Below, piece after piece: positions 8,659-17,100 of a stretch of DNA of 64,000 nucleotides (positions within the stretch are counted from its first letter, which is position 1; each line of letters starts with the position of its first letter). The stretch covers positions 98,231-162,230 of the forward strand of contig NZ_JAAVUS010000010.1 in NCBI RefSeq assembly GCF_018449525.1. Direction: 5' to 3'. This DNA comes from Bradyrhizobium sp. dw_78 (GTDB lineage: Bacteria; Pseudomonadota; Alphaproteobacteria; Rhizobiales; Xanthobacteraceae). The notes below the pieces were generated by a model. The model did no database searches. It worked only from the letters and a program-made list of their open reading frames with translations, and had not been told where the DNA came from. Position numbers and translations under genes: made by a program.

Positions 8659-10017
8659 TCACGAAGGGCTTTGCTGGCGCGGCACGAATTGCCCCAGATC
8701 CTTTTGTCCAATGACATCCGCGCCGTTCCAGACCTGCCTGCCTCGCACGAAGGTCGATGCCACCTTCGCGGTGAAGGTCATGCCGTCGAACGGGCTCCAG
8801 TTCACATCGTCATGCGCTTTCGATGAATCGTATATGAAGCGGCCGGGTTGAAGCACCGCGAGATCGGCGTCCGCGCCGACCGCGATGGCGCCCTTCTTGG
8901 GCCAAAGGCCAAAAAGCTTGGCCGGCTTTTCAGACATGAATCGCGCGACAGCGGCGGGCGCGTCCATCTCGTGAGCCTCAACACCGGTAAAGAACGCGGG
9001 CATCAGCGATTCAATTCCCGGAACGCCGGGGCCGGCATCGAAGATCGATCCGCCGAGCTTGTTCTCGCGCGACATCGTCGAATGATCCGACGATATGCAC
9101 TGCACGCGGTCGTTGCGGATCTGGTCCCACAGCGCTTCACGAACGCCCGGTCGGATCGGCGGATTGACCTTGATCAGCGCGCCCAGCTTCTCACCATCGC
9201 TTTCGGGATCGAACAGCAGGTAATGCACGCAAATTTCGCCCGTGGTCTTGTGGCCGCCTTTTCGATAGCCATCGAGCAATTCGAAGCCGCGGGGCGTCGA
9301 AATATGGACGATGTGGGCCTGGGCTCCCGTGACCGCGGCAAGTTCAAGAAACAGCGCCGTCGCGGCAAGCTCGGCCGCTTCGGGCCTGCAGGCGGAATGA
9401 ACCGCGAGCCCTTCCTTGCCGGTCTCACGCATACGCTGCGTGTTGTAGCGCACGATTTCCTGGTCCTCGTTATGGATACCGAGCGGAAGGCCCAGTTCAG
9501 CACAGGCCTGCAACATCGCCAGCTGCTGATCCGCGGGGATTCTCGGAAACCGCACCGGATGGCTTTCGCATACCGAGATCTTGAAGGCACAGACACCCGC
9601 CTCCGCCAATCGGTACATTTCATCGGTGTCTTGATGGGGCGCACAGGTGCCGTACAGCGCAACATCGCAGTAGGAGAGATTCTCGATCGCCTTCACCTTG
9701 GCGTGAAATAATTCCATGGTGCTGAGCGGTATCGGATTGTCGAACGGCATTTCGACCATGGTGGTGATGCCGCCACACACCGCCGCGCGGCTGGTCGGCT
9801 CCAGACCGGCGAGCCCCCAATAACTGCCGGCATGAGTCTGCGCATCGATCCCGCCGGGCACGATCCAGGATTGTCCGAAATCATGAACCTCCAGCGCCGC
9901 GGGCGGCTTGCCCTCCCCGATCTCGCGGATTGTCTCGCCATCGATCGCAATCCATCCGCCGGGAATGGAGGCTTCCGGCGTTACCACCGTGCCGCGCACG
10001 ACTTTTTCATAACTCAT
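8659..10017 (-). CDS. Hydantoinase/dihydropyrimidinase-like amidohydrolase with a QxH metal motif (second copy)
   Basis: Protein of 452 residues, clearly paralogous to the product of 6992-8347. Active-site residues: Gln 60 and His 62 (DAQTH, again Gln for the first His), Lys 146 (CAFKIS), His 182 (IHNEDQ), His 238 (HIVHIS) and Asp 311 (SSDHS). ATG 10017 sits one base after the stop of the creatininase gene, so the two are read as one unit; the frame extends much further upstream only because of the high GC content. The two copies may act on successive intermediates or form a hetero-oligomer. Ring-opening amidase is the likely role. Confidence 0.85.
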   Translation of the reverse strand: MSYEKVVRGTVVTPEASIPGGWIAIDGETIREIGEGKPPAALEVHDFGQSWIVPGGIDAQTHAGSYWGLAGLEPTSRAAVCGGITTMVEMPFDNPIPLSTMELFHAKVKAIENLSYCDVALYGTCAPHQDTDEMYRLAEAGVCAFKISVCESHPVRFPRIPADQQLAMLQACAELGLPLGIHNEDQEIVRYNTQRMRETGKEGLAVHSACRPEAAELAATALFLELAAVTGAQAHIVHISTPRGFELLDGYRKGGHKTTGEICVHYLLFDPESDGEKLGALIKVNPPIRPGVREALWDQIRNDRVQCISSDHSTMSRENKLGGSIFDAGPGVPGIESLMPAFFTGVEAHEMDAPAAVARFMSEKPAKLFGLWPKKGAIAVGADADLAVLQPGRFIYDSSKAHDDVNWSPFDGMTFTAKVASTFVRGRQVWNGADVIGQKDLGQFVPRQQSPS

Positions 10018-10018
10018 A

Positions 10019-10891
10019 TCAAACGCCTTTCGCGGGATGAGAAGTGGGAGGAGAAATATGTTCCGCGGTTTTGCCCATCGCCGTTCCCAGCCGGATCGGC
10101 ATGGCCGCGAACTTGTCGAAGAAATCGGCCAGCCGGTCGGCGATGAGCTGCATGATCTTCTGGCCGGTCTCGATGGTGGCCGCCGCCGGATCACCGTGAT
10201 AGCCAGCGTCGTTGCCTTGAAAAATGGGCGGCCAGGCTGCGCGGACTTCGCTGATCGGATCGGACGATTCACCCGGAACGACCCAGGGCTGCAAGGTGCG
10301 CAGTTTGAGCGGCGCCGAACGCTCGCGGATGGCCTGGTTTGCCGTCGGATCGCCCTCGCCCACCGCAAGCATCAACGAGGTTTCGAATTCGCAGGCGTGC
10401 CCGAAACGCCGCAATCCGCCCTTGAGCATGTTCAGCCATTCGGCGTCCGCGACCGCCCAATAATCAACCCCGGTTACCGGGATGCCATCGGTGACGAGCT
10501 CCGCGATTTTCGAACGAAACGGCGCGGAGTTTCCACCATGCCCATTGACGAAGACAATTCTGCGAAATCCGGTCTGCGCCAGCGAAGACGCGATGTCGCC
10601 GAGAACCGCGAGGTAGGTCGAAAGCCTGAGGCTGATGGTGCCGGCATGGCTCAGATGATGCGGCGAAAACCCATAAGGCAGGCTCGGCGCAACCAGCACC
10701 TTCGTAGCCTTCACACGGGTGGCCGCCAGTCTGGTGATCGCCGTGGATAGCCGCGCATCGGTATCGACCGGAAGATGCGAGCCGTGTTGTTCAATCGCGC
10801 CGATCGGAATGGCGACCACCGCGCCTGCGTCCCGCGCTTGCGTAATCTCGTCGCGTGTCAGGTTCTGCCAAAGACTGTCGCGATCTGTCAT
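10019..10891 (-). CDS. Creatininase-family amidohydrolase
   Basis: Protein of 290 residues with the creatininase fold signatures: PIGAIEQHGSHLPVDTD (about residues 28-45, supplying Glu, His and Asp metal ligands), FVNGHGGN and GHACEFETSLM. The family cleaves cyclic or linear amides (creatinine, formylated amino-pyrimidines) using two divalent metals. It lies between the oxygenase reductase and a hydantoinase-like gene, one base before the latter's start. In this setting it may remove a formyl group or open a ring. True creatinine hydrolysis is possible but not implied. Confidence 0.87.
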   Translation of the reverse strand: MTDRDSLWQNLTRDEITQARDAGAVVAIPIGAIEQHGSHLPVDTDARLSTAITRLAATRVKATKVLVAPSLPYGFSPHHLSHAGTISLRLSTYLAVLGDIASSLAQTGFRRIVFVNGHGGNSAPFRSKIAELVTDGIPVTGVDYWAVADAEWLNMLKGGLRRFGHACEFETSLMLAVGEGDPTANQAIRERSAPLKLRTLQPWVVPGESSDPISEVRAAWPPIFQGNDAGYHGDPAAATIETGQKIMQLIADRLADFFDKFAAMPIRLGTAMGKTAEHISPPTSHPAKGV

Positions 10892-10915
10892 ACCATATCC
10901 TCTTCATTTCGAGCG

Positions 10916-11893
10916 TCACAGGTCGAGCACGAGCTTATCGGTCTTGCTGCCCGAACAGCAGATCATCATCATCTTGTTGGCTTCGCGTTCCCGCTTGGAC
11001 AATACCGAGTCCCGGTGATCCGGAACGCCTTCAAGAACCGGCGTCTCGCAGGTTCCGCACACGCCTTCCATGCAGGACCGGCTCACTTCGATGCCTTCGG
11101 AGAGCAGAACTTCCAGAATCGTTTTATCGGCCGGGATCAGGAAAGACCGCCCGGATTTGGCGAGGGTGACTTCAAAGCCTCCGCGCGCCGGCGCTTGTTC
11201 CGATGAAAAGCGTTCGAGGTGGACCGTCGCCGGATCCAGCGAAGACGTCGCCGCCTCAAACGCGTTCAACAGACCGGCAGGACCGCAACAATAGAAATGA
11301 GCCACCGGCGACTGGCTGCGGACGATGGCTTCCAGATTCAGCCCGGCAACATTCGGTTCCTGGTCAAAGACGATGGTGACCCGGTCGGGGTATTGCGATT
11401 GCAATGCGAGAAGTTCGGCCAGGAACGCCGCACGCTCTCTGGTCCGCGCCGTATAAAACAGCCTCCACGAACGGTTGATCTGCACCAGCCGCTGCAGCAT
11501 CGACCAGATCGGCGTGATGCCGATGCCGCCGGCGATGAGAACCGTTTCCGCGGCGTCTTCCGCAAGCGCGAAATTGTTGCTCGGCTCGCTGATCTGCAGC
11601 TCGTGGCCCGGCCGCAAGATGTCGCACATATATTCCGAGCCGCCTCGGCTTTGCGGATCCCTGGCAACGGCCACGACATATCTATGGGTTTCGTGCTGCG
11701 GATTGACCAGCGAATAGCTGCGCTCCAATCCGTTCTTGATCAGGATCTCGATATGCGACCCGGCCGTAAACCGAGGAAGCTCCGCGCCATCGATGGAGCG
11801 CAACTCGAACGAAAAGATATCCTCGGCTTCGTAGCGAATGCCGTGAACACGCACCTTCAGAAGCCGCCGGGGGATCATCTGATTATCGGCCAT
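10916..11893 (-). CDS. Phthalate-dioxygenase-reductase-type oxidoreductase (Rieske oxygenase partner)
   Basis: Electron-transfer protein of 325 residues with three parts in order: a flavin-binding barrel (about 1-105, with RSYSLVNP), an NAD-binding domain (GGIGITPIWSML), and a C-terminal plant-type 2Fe-2S domain with Cys 274, 279, 282 and 312 (CMEGVCGTC and CCSG). This order is that of phthalate dioxygenase reductase and VanB. It should pass electrons from NAD(P)H to the Rieske oxygenase encoded at 13528-14859. The gene overlaps the upstream amidohydrolase by 11 bases, implying co-translation. Confidence 0.92.
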   Translation of the reverse strand: MADNQMIPRRLLKVRVHGIRYEAEDIFSFELRSIDGAELPRFTAGSHIEILIKNGLERSYSLVNPQHETHRYVVAVARDPQSRGGSEYMCDILRPGHELQISEPSNNFALAEDAAETVLIAGGIGITPIWSMLQRLVQINRSWRLFYTARTRERAAFLAELLALQSQYPDRVTIVFDQEPNVAGLNLEAIVRSQSPVAHFYCCGPAGLLNAFEAATSSLDPATVHLERFSSEQAPARGGFEVTLAKSGRSFLIPADKTILEVLLSEGIEVSRSCMEGVCGTCETPVLEGVPDHRDSVLSKREREANKMMMICCSGSKTDKLVLDL

Positions 11894-13457
11894 TGAGATG
11901 GTAGAACGGCTTCGGAACCGGCAGCTTCCAGTCCTTGTAAAAATCGCGAACGTAAGGAAACACTTCGCGGGAAAATTCGGCCCTTGCCGCTTCGTCCGCC
12001 CGAAGCGGACGATTGAGATCGGCCGACAGTTTTTGCGCTGTATGATCGCGATCGACGTTCGCGAATTTTCCGTTTCGATACACGATTTTTCCGTCGATCA
12101 TGACGGCGCTGACATGTTCGGTCTTGGCGCGATAGATCAGGGCGTCGACGATCGGAATTTCGCTGTCCAGAAAGGGCGCCGCGATGCGCTTGTAATCGAG
12201 AGATACCAGATCGGCGCGTTTGCCGACTTCCAGAGTCCCGATTTCCGATCCAAAGCCGATCGACTTCGCGCCGTGCTCGGTCGCCATCTGGAATATCTGC
12301 GCGGCACCGAGCGGTTTCTGGTAGATTCCGGGCTGGGCGTGCAGGTGTTTCACCAGCCTCATCTCCTGCAGCATGTCGCGATCGTCATTGAGGCCGGCTT
12401 CGTCGATGCCCAGCGCGACCGGGATGCCGCGCGCGACAAACTCCCGCACCGGCGCGATCCCGCTTCTCAAGCGAAGATTCGAGCTGGCGTTATGGCAGAT
12501 GCACATACCATGCTTGGCGATGACATCGAGATCGGCTTCACAGACCCAGGTGCCGTGCCCGACCGTCAAATGCGGGCCCAGAAATCCGATGTCGTCCAGA
12601 TGCTGGATCGATGTCTTGCCATATTGACGCGCCGAGAATTCCTTTTGATACGGCGTCTCCGACAGGTGAAGATGGATTCCAATGCCATATTTGTGCGCCC
12701 AATCCCGGGTCAGGCCGAGCAACCGGTCGCTGCTTCGTTCGAGATTGATGGGGGCCAGCCAGATCCGGACCAAGGGCTGTTTGCCGCCGCCAAATCGATC
12801 CAGCATCGGCTTCAGATATTCGGTCTCGTAATCCTCCAGATCGAAATGCGTCCTTTGCAGAAACGCGCTCGTTTTGTGCCGCAGCGGCTCGGGAAGCGAC
12901 GCGATGAAAACGTCATCATCTTCGTAAACCAGCCGGTGCTGGTCGCGATTGCAGAAGGCGAAACTCACGCGCATGCCGAGATCGACATAGGCCTGGATGA
13001 TCGCGGAAGCATTTTCCGGCCAGGAACGCACCGGACCCGGCTTCATGCCGCCGAGGTGCTGAACGGCCGTGACCCCTGAGGCGACCAGTTCGAACGCCGA
13101 ATAAAGCGTATCGAGATACGGATCGACGTCGCGATGGCGGATATGATGGGTCAGCCATGTTTCCAGCGGCATGTCTTCGCTGCCCAGCTGAACTGGCGTT
13201 ATCCCGATGTGGTGATGGGCATTGACCAGTCCGGGGATCACGACATCATCGGCGGACCCACAGACCTCGATGCCGGAATGCTTCTTGGCGAGGTCCGAAT
13301 ACGGACCGATCTCTTCAATCCTGCCGCCGATTTGAAGAATTGCGCCGTCATGCAGAATGTCGACCGTGTCGTCGTCGAGAGCCTTGAGCAATATATGCCG
13401 GCCGCGGACCAGTGAACCGCTCTTCTCGCGCGAAGCCATCGTCGAATTGTCCGTCAT
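11883..13457 (-). CDS. Amidohydrolase, AtzB/SsnA/8-oxoguanine deaminase-like
   Basis: Protein of 524 residues in the TRZ/ATZ and SsnA group of metal-dependent hydrolases that remove amino or alkylamino groups from nitrogen heterocycles. Motifs: NAHHH on strand 1, HLHLSET on strand 5, VGHGTW on strand 6 and GIDEAGLNDD (metal or base Asp) on strand 8, followed by the ADLVSLDYK strand of the C-terminal sandwich. It lies between the Rieske oxygenase and its reductase, so oxygenation and deamination probably serve the same substrate. Guanine-, oxoguanine- or aminotriazine-type substrates are all possible. Confidence 0.88.
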   Translation of the reverse strand: MTDNSTMASREKSGSLVRGRHILLKALDDDTVDILHDGAILQIGGRIEEIGPYSDLAKKHSGIEVCGSADDVVIPGLVNAHHHIGITPVQLGSEDMPLETWLTHHIRHRDVDPYLDTLYSAFELVASGVTAVQHLGGMKPGPVRSWPENASAIIQAYVDLGMRVSFAFCNRDQHRLVYEDDDVFIASLPEPLRHKTSAFLQRTHFDLEDYETEYLKPMLDRFGGGKQPLVRIWLAPINLERSSDRLLGLTRDWAHKYGIGIHLHLSETPYQKEFSARQYGKTSIQHLDDIGFLGPHLTVGHGTWVCEADLDVIAKHGMCICHNASSNLRLRSGIAPVREFVARGIPVALGIDEAGLNDDRDMLQEMRLVKHLHAQPGIYQKPLGAAQIFQMATEHGAKSIGFGSEIGTLEVGKRADLVSLDYKRIAAPFLDSEIPIVDALIYRAKTEHVSAVMIDGKIVYRNGKFANVDRDHTAQKLSADLNRPLRADEAARAEFSREVFPYVRDFYKDWKLPVPKPFYHLNGR

Positions 13458-13488
13458 TCTTTCGGTAGTTGGTCCGGAGATCCTGTCT

Positions 13489-13520
13489 CGATCACGGCTT
13501 GCCGGCGGAAGCCGTGATCG
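13489..13520 (-). repeat. 12-bp stem hairpin between Rieske oxygenase and amidohydrolase genes
   Basis: A perfect 12-bp inverted repeat (13489-13500 and 13509-13520) encloses an 8-base GC-only loop (GCCGGCGG). It sits in the 70-bp gap between two co-directional genes. No T-run follows it on the minus strand, so it is more likely an mRNA-stabilising or attenuating hairpin within the operon than a full terminator. Confidence 0.6.
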
Positions 13521-13527
13521 TCCCCGT

Positions 13528-14859
13528 CTATTCCGCGGCCTTCATCGAATGCAGGGGACCGACCGCGTTGGTCATGGCATCTTCGTAGGCGTCCAGCCAA
13601 TCGGTGCCCTTCTGAACAATGATGTCGCCGCCGCGCGCATCGCGGCAAAGATGCGGCTCGTCGACGATGCGGGGCAGCTTGCCGTTGTCCCGATAATCGA
13701 TCGCGGCTTTCAGCAGGGCCCGGCGCGTCAGCATCACCATCCGGTCGCTGGCGGCCAGATGCTCCATGGTGCGATCGACAATCGAACCCATGCTTTCCTG
13801 GATCGCCTGGTCCTGCAGCGGAATTCCGATGATCCCGCTGTAGCTTTCTCCCGAGCGCTGCATGTCGCGGTCCATCAGATAGTCGTTGGCCGCATTTCCC
13901 TTGGGGCGCCAGCGTCCCATCCAGTCGGTCGTGCGCGGCAGGTATTCCACCGGCCGCGCCAGACCCGGCACCAGCGAGCCGTCGGCGTAGCGCATGGCCG
14001 TGTCCTTGCCGGTGCCCCGATATACATCGATATTGAAAATCATGGTGTGCTCGTCGTCGATCGGAACCCACGCATTCGCGGATACGTTGTTGGTGACGAC
14101 ATCGCTGGGATACGTCACCCAGAACGGAAAGATGAACGATGCGAACCGGTGATGTTCGTTGCCTTCATCGGCATCGCGCTGCGCCGAGTACATCGTCCCG
14201 TACTCGGTCTCCGTCACGTTGATTTCGGGCGACTTGTTGATGATCGTGTAGCTGAGCGGATCGTTCAGATCCAGCCGATCGACGTCGATGTTGCCGCCGT
14301 GCAGGAAGCCGGAATGCGATGTGTCGATATCCCCTTCCAGCGCCTGCAGCCAATTGCAGTCACGCTGCGTCAACGCGATGCCGACATCCTTGGTATCGAC
14401 CATCGTGGCTTCGATGTCCGGCAGCGGCGGCGGAACTTCGCGGGCGCCCATGTAGAGGAAGACAATGCCGCCCCGTTCGGTGACCTTGTAGGCTTTCGCC
14501 TTCGTTCCCGCCGGATAGCGCTTCTTGTCCGGAACGTTCGGCTGGTCGAGACAATTGCCGTCGACGTCGAATTTCCATCCGTGATAGATGCACCGGATAC
14601 CGCCCTGCTCGTTGCGCCCGAAAAACAGCGAGACGCAGCGGTGCGGACAGAGGTGATCCAGTATGCCAACCCTTCCCGCTGAATCGCGGAACGCGACGAG
14701 CTTTTCGCCCAGCAGCATCAGCCGCATCGGATCGCCGTCCGACACCAGCTCCGACGACAGGCATGCGGGGATCCAGAATTGACGAAACAGATTGCCCATC
14801 GGCGTGCCACGGCCGACGCGGGTAAGCAGTTCATTTTCCTCTGCAGAAATCATATCCAC
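13528..14859 (-). CDS. Rieske non-haem iron oxygenase, phthalate 4,5-dioxygenase type, large subunit
   Basis: Protein of 443 residues. The Rieske 2Fe-2S ligands are Cys 71, His 73, Cys 90 and His 93 (CPHR and CIYHGWKF). The mononuclear iron site shows in ALEGDIDTSHSGFLHGG, with the bridging Asp and two His. This is the single-subunit oxygenase type that works with a phthalate-dioxygenase-type reductase, encoded two genes downstream. Members perform ring hydroxylation or oxidative N- or O-demethylation. It shares a direction with the amidase genes around it, so it probably hydroxylates or demethylates the imported heterocycle. Confidence 0.92.
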   Translation of the reverse strand: MDMISAEENELLTRVGRGTPMGNLFRQFWIPACLSSELVSDGDPMRLMLLGEKLVAFRDSAGRVGILDHLCPHRCVSLFFGRNEQGGIRCIYHGWKFDVDGNCLDQPNVPDKKRYPAGTKAKAYKVTERGGIVFLYMGAREVPPPLPDIEATMVDTKDVGIALTQRDCNWLQALEGDIDTSHSGFLHGGNIDVDRLDLNDPLSYTIINKSPEINVTETEYGTMYSAQRDADEGNEHHRFASFIFPFWVTYPSDVVTNNVSANAWVPIDDEHTMIFNIDVYRGTGKDTAMRYADGSLVPGLARPVEYLPRTTDWMGRWRPKGNAANDYLMDRDMQRSGESYSGIIGIPLQDQAIQESMGSIVDRTMEHLAASDRMVMLTRRALLKAAIDYRDNGKLPRIVDEPHLCRDARGGDIIVQKGTDWLDAYEDAMTNAVGPLHSMKAAE

Positions 14860-14887
14860 TCCTCATTCTGATCGCGGCTCGCTTGCG

Positions 14888-15913
14888 TTATGGTCGACAG
14901 ATGCCAGCGCGGGACAGCGCGTCGATCGCTTCTCGAACGATCGGAATCGTCGCGTCGGCGTTGGTCATCGGCGTGTCGAGAAAACGGTTTGGCGGATAAC
15001 CAACCGCGGCGGCGTAAAACGGCCGATACATATCCCATCGCGCCCGCGCCAGGGGGTTGGCGATCCCGATATCGTTGCGCGCCTCCCGGAGGCGCTGGAG
15101 GTCTATCTCCGCCGATACCGCGAGCGTTTCCCCGGCCCCCTCCTCAAAGGCGAGCGTGCATCCCCGGTAATCAAGGATGTGGGACCGTCCGCCCAGCACG
15201 CTTCCGTCTTTCGAGAATCCGATGCCGTTGGCGACGTTGGCGCTGACAACATAGACCATATTTTCCGCGGCGCGTGCCACCTTGGCGGCTTCCTGCGCCG
15301 CGCTTCTCTCTTCATTGGTCGGATGCAGGATGACTTCGGCGCCCCGCATCATGAAGACCCGCGCGACTTCGGGGATCGCGATCTCGCCGCAGGCCATCAT
15401 CGCCAGCCGACCGAGTTCGGTATCGACGACCGGGAACGCGCCCTCGAACCCCTCCTCGGCGATGTAGGCATCCATGAAATCGTGCGGAGAAGGCCAGACG
15501 GCGGTATTGATCCGCCGAAACCGCAGGATGATCTCCCCGCTGGGATCGATCAGAAAGCACGCGTTGAAAAAGCGGCCGGGCCATTTTGCGTCGATCTCGA
15601 ACTGATTACCGGCGATGAAGATGCCCTGACGACGGGCCACCTCCTGTAGCGGCTTGGTAATGGGCCCGGGTATCGGGGCGCAGGCTTTTTCAATCCATTG
15701 GCCAATGGTGGCGCCGTGCGGCGGCCCCTGCATGGCGAATTCCGGAAGCACGACAAGCTGCGGCTTTGACGCGGCACCGGCGCAGGCTCGATCGATCAGC
15801 CTTACGGCCCGCGCGATATTGCCATCGATTATCTTCCATGCCCCCTCCCGATCATCCGAAAGGGCCGCAAGGTCGCTCGTCATCTGAATGCAGGTCGCGC
15901 GCCATTTGTTCAT
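14888..15913 (-). CDS. Nitrilase-superfamily carbon-nitrogen hydrolase with Arg at the catalytic Lys position
   Basis: Protein of 341 residues. The nucleophile is Cys 175 (MMACGEIAIPE) and the general base is Glu 58 (VVLPEFAMQG). The position of the catalytic Lys, in the usual YRK motif, reads RFRRIN, so Arg 134 replaces it. Known members hydrolyse amides, carbamoyl groups or nitriles; the context favours an N-carbamoyl or amide product of ring opening. It is the second gene of the minus-strand series, 28 bp before the Rieske oxygenase gene. Confidence 0.85.
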   Translation of the reverse strand: MNKWRATCIQMTSDLAALSDDREGAWKIIDGNIARAVRLIDRACAGAASKPQLVVLPEFAMQGPPHGATIGQWIEKACAPIPGPITKPLQEVARRQGIFIAGNQFEIDAKWPGRFFNACFLIDPSGEIILRFRRINTAVWPSPHDFMDAYIAEEGFEGAFPVVDTELGRLAMMACGEIAIPEVARVFMMRGAEVILHPTNEERSAAQEAAKVARAAENMVYVVSANVANGIGFSKDGSVLGGRSHILDYRGCTLAFEEGAGETLAVSAEIDLQRLREARNDIGIANPLARARWDMYRPFYAAAVGYPPNRFLDTPMTNADATIPIVREAIDALSRAGICRP

Positions 15914-15954
15914 AGAATTTCAATTCTCAACGATCGCGCGCCTCAGTACACAAA

Positions 15955-15964
15955 TGGAATACCA
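15955..15964 (+). promoter_or_regulatory. Operator-like site TGGAATACCA upstream of the nitrilase-family gene
   Basis: TGGAATACCA lies 42 bases upstream of the nitrilase-family start (15913). The same 10-mer occurs on the opposite strand at 17164-17173, upstream of the solute-binding-protein gene. Such a 10-mer is expected about 0.1 times by chance in a window of this size (both strands), and both copies sit in promoter gaps of one cluster. Confidence 0.4.
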
Positions 15965-16083
15965 ACAGAATCCTGAGATGAAATCAACCATTTTATGATC
16001 GCCGGAAGGACGCCTTTATGGCCGCGGAAAAAATGGGCCGCCATCAAGGCGGCCCACGTCCGGCAGACCGATCGGTCGAAGCG

Positions 16084-17100
16084 CTATTCGGCGCCCGGCA
16101 GGAACTTGCTGGTGAAGATATCGCCCGGCTTCACCCCCTCGCGCATGCCGAAATACTTCTCCTGGATTGAAATGGTCTGCACCAGATCCTTTTCGGCGAC
16201 CCAACCATATGGCTTGCCCGCGCTGTTGTCGGTGTGCAGGAATCTCGGCAGTTCCTTCATTTCGATGGCGAGAATCTCCGGGTCCGTTTCCGCATTTGCG
16301 GCATGGACGGCGGCAACGCCGGCCGCCGGATCCTTCTCGACGGCGTCAGCGCCCTTTTCCGTCGCGGTCATGAAGCGCTTGAGCACGTCGGCTTTCTTTT
16401 CCAGCGTGTCCTTGGTGACGAAAATGCCGGTGCCGAGGGTATTGATCCCTGAGTCGGAGAACATCATCGGCGGATTGATCGGCTTCACCTTGTTCACCTT
16501 GGTGCCATCCGGCACGGCCCAGGCGGCGATGAAGTCGACATCGCCGTTCAGGAGCGAGGAGTACATCGAGGCATAATTCAGCGAGATTTTCTTGATCTTC
16601 GACATGTCGATCTTGTTGACTTCCGCGTAGGCGTCAAACAGCCGCTGCGCCTGATCGCCCGGAACCGCGCCGAACTTCTTTCCTTCGAGATCGCTCGGCT
16701 TGGAAATGCCGGAGGTTTTCAGCGAAATCACCGACTCCGGGGCCCGTTGCATGATGCCGGCAATACCGATCACCGGGGCTCCCTTGGATTCCGCCAGCGC
16801 GAGCGCCGACAGGCTGGCAAGGCCAATGGTCTGGTTTCCGGAAGCCACGAGTTGCAAGGTCGGGACGCTACCCTGGCCGCTGAGGATTTCGACGTCGAGC
16901 CCCTGCTCTTCATAGAACCCTTTTTCCTTTGCAAGAAACAGCGCCGCATGGTCCGCGCCCGGAAGCCAGTCCAGCCTGACGCTGACTTTCTCGAGCGGCG
17001 CCGCGTCAATCGAGGGCATGTGGACGAACGCGATCGCTGCCGTGAGACAGCCCAGGATAAATCTACGATGGAAATGCCGATTAAAACTGAAACTGCGCAT
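16084..17100 (-). CDS. ABC transporter solute-binding protein, NMT1/THI5-like
   Basis: Periplasmic binding protein of 338 residues. A signal peptide covers about residues 1-33 (basic start, hydrophobic ILGCLTAAIAFV, then AA before the mature domain). The mature protein starts with KVSVRLDWLPGADHAALFLAKEKG, typical of the NMT1/THI5-like, SsuA and ThiY family that binds sulfonates, taurine or pyrimidine precursors. ATG 17100 is preferred over upstream in-frame starts because AGAGGA lies six bases before it. It is the first gene of the minus-strand series; its permease and ATPase are encoded at 5235-6910. Confidence 0.9.
   Translation of the reverse strand: MRSFSFNRHFHRRFILGCLTAAIAFVHMPSIDAAPLEKVSVRLDWLPGADHAALFLAKEKGFYEEQGLDVEILSGQGSVPTLQLVASGNQTIGLASLSALALAESKGAPVIGIAGIMQRAPESVISLKTSGISKPSDLEGKKFGAVPGDQAQRLFDAYAEVNKIDMSKIKKISLNYASMYSSLLNGDVDFIAAWAVPDGTKVNKVKPINPPMMFSDSGINTLGTGIFVTKDTLEKKADVLKRFMTATEKGADAVEKDPAAGVAAVHAANAETDPEILAIEMKELPRFLHTDNSAGKPYGWVAEKDLVQTISIQEKYFGMREGVKPGDIFTSKFLPGAE

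Noticed and set aside
10018..10368. N-terminal extension of the second hydantoinase frame
   Set aside because: It overlaps the creatininase gene and has no homology; the ATG at 10017, one base after that gene's stop, is the better start.
11898..13079. 393-codon plus-strand open frame
   Set aside because: Antisense to the amidohydrolase gene; no recognisable motif.
13357..14682. 441-codon plus-strand open frame
   Set aside because: It is antisense to the Rieske oxygenase, whose metal-binding motifs are clear; the open frame is an effect of high GC.
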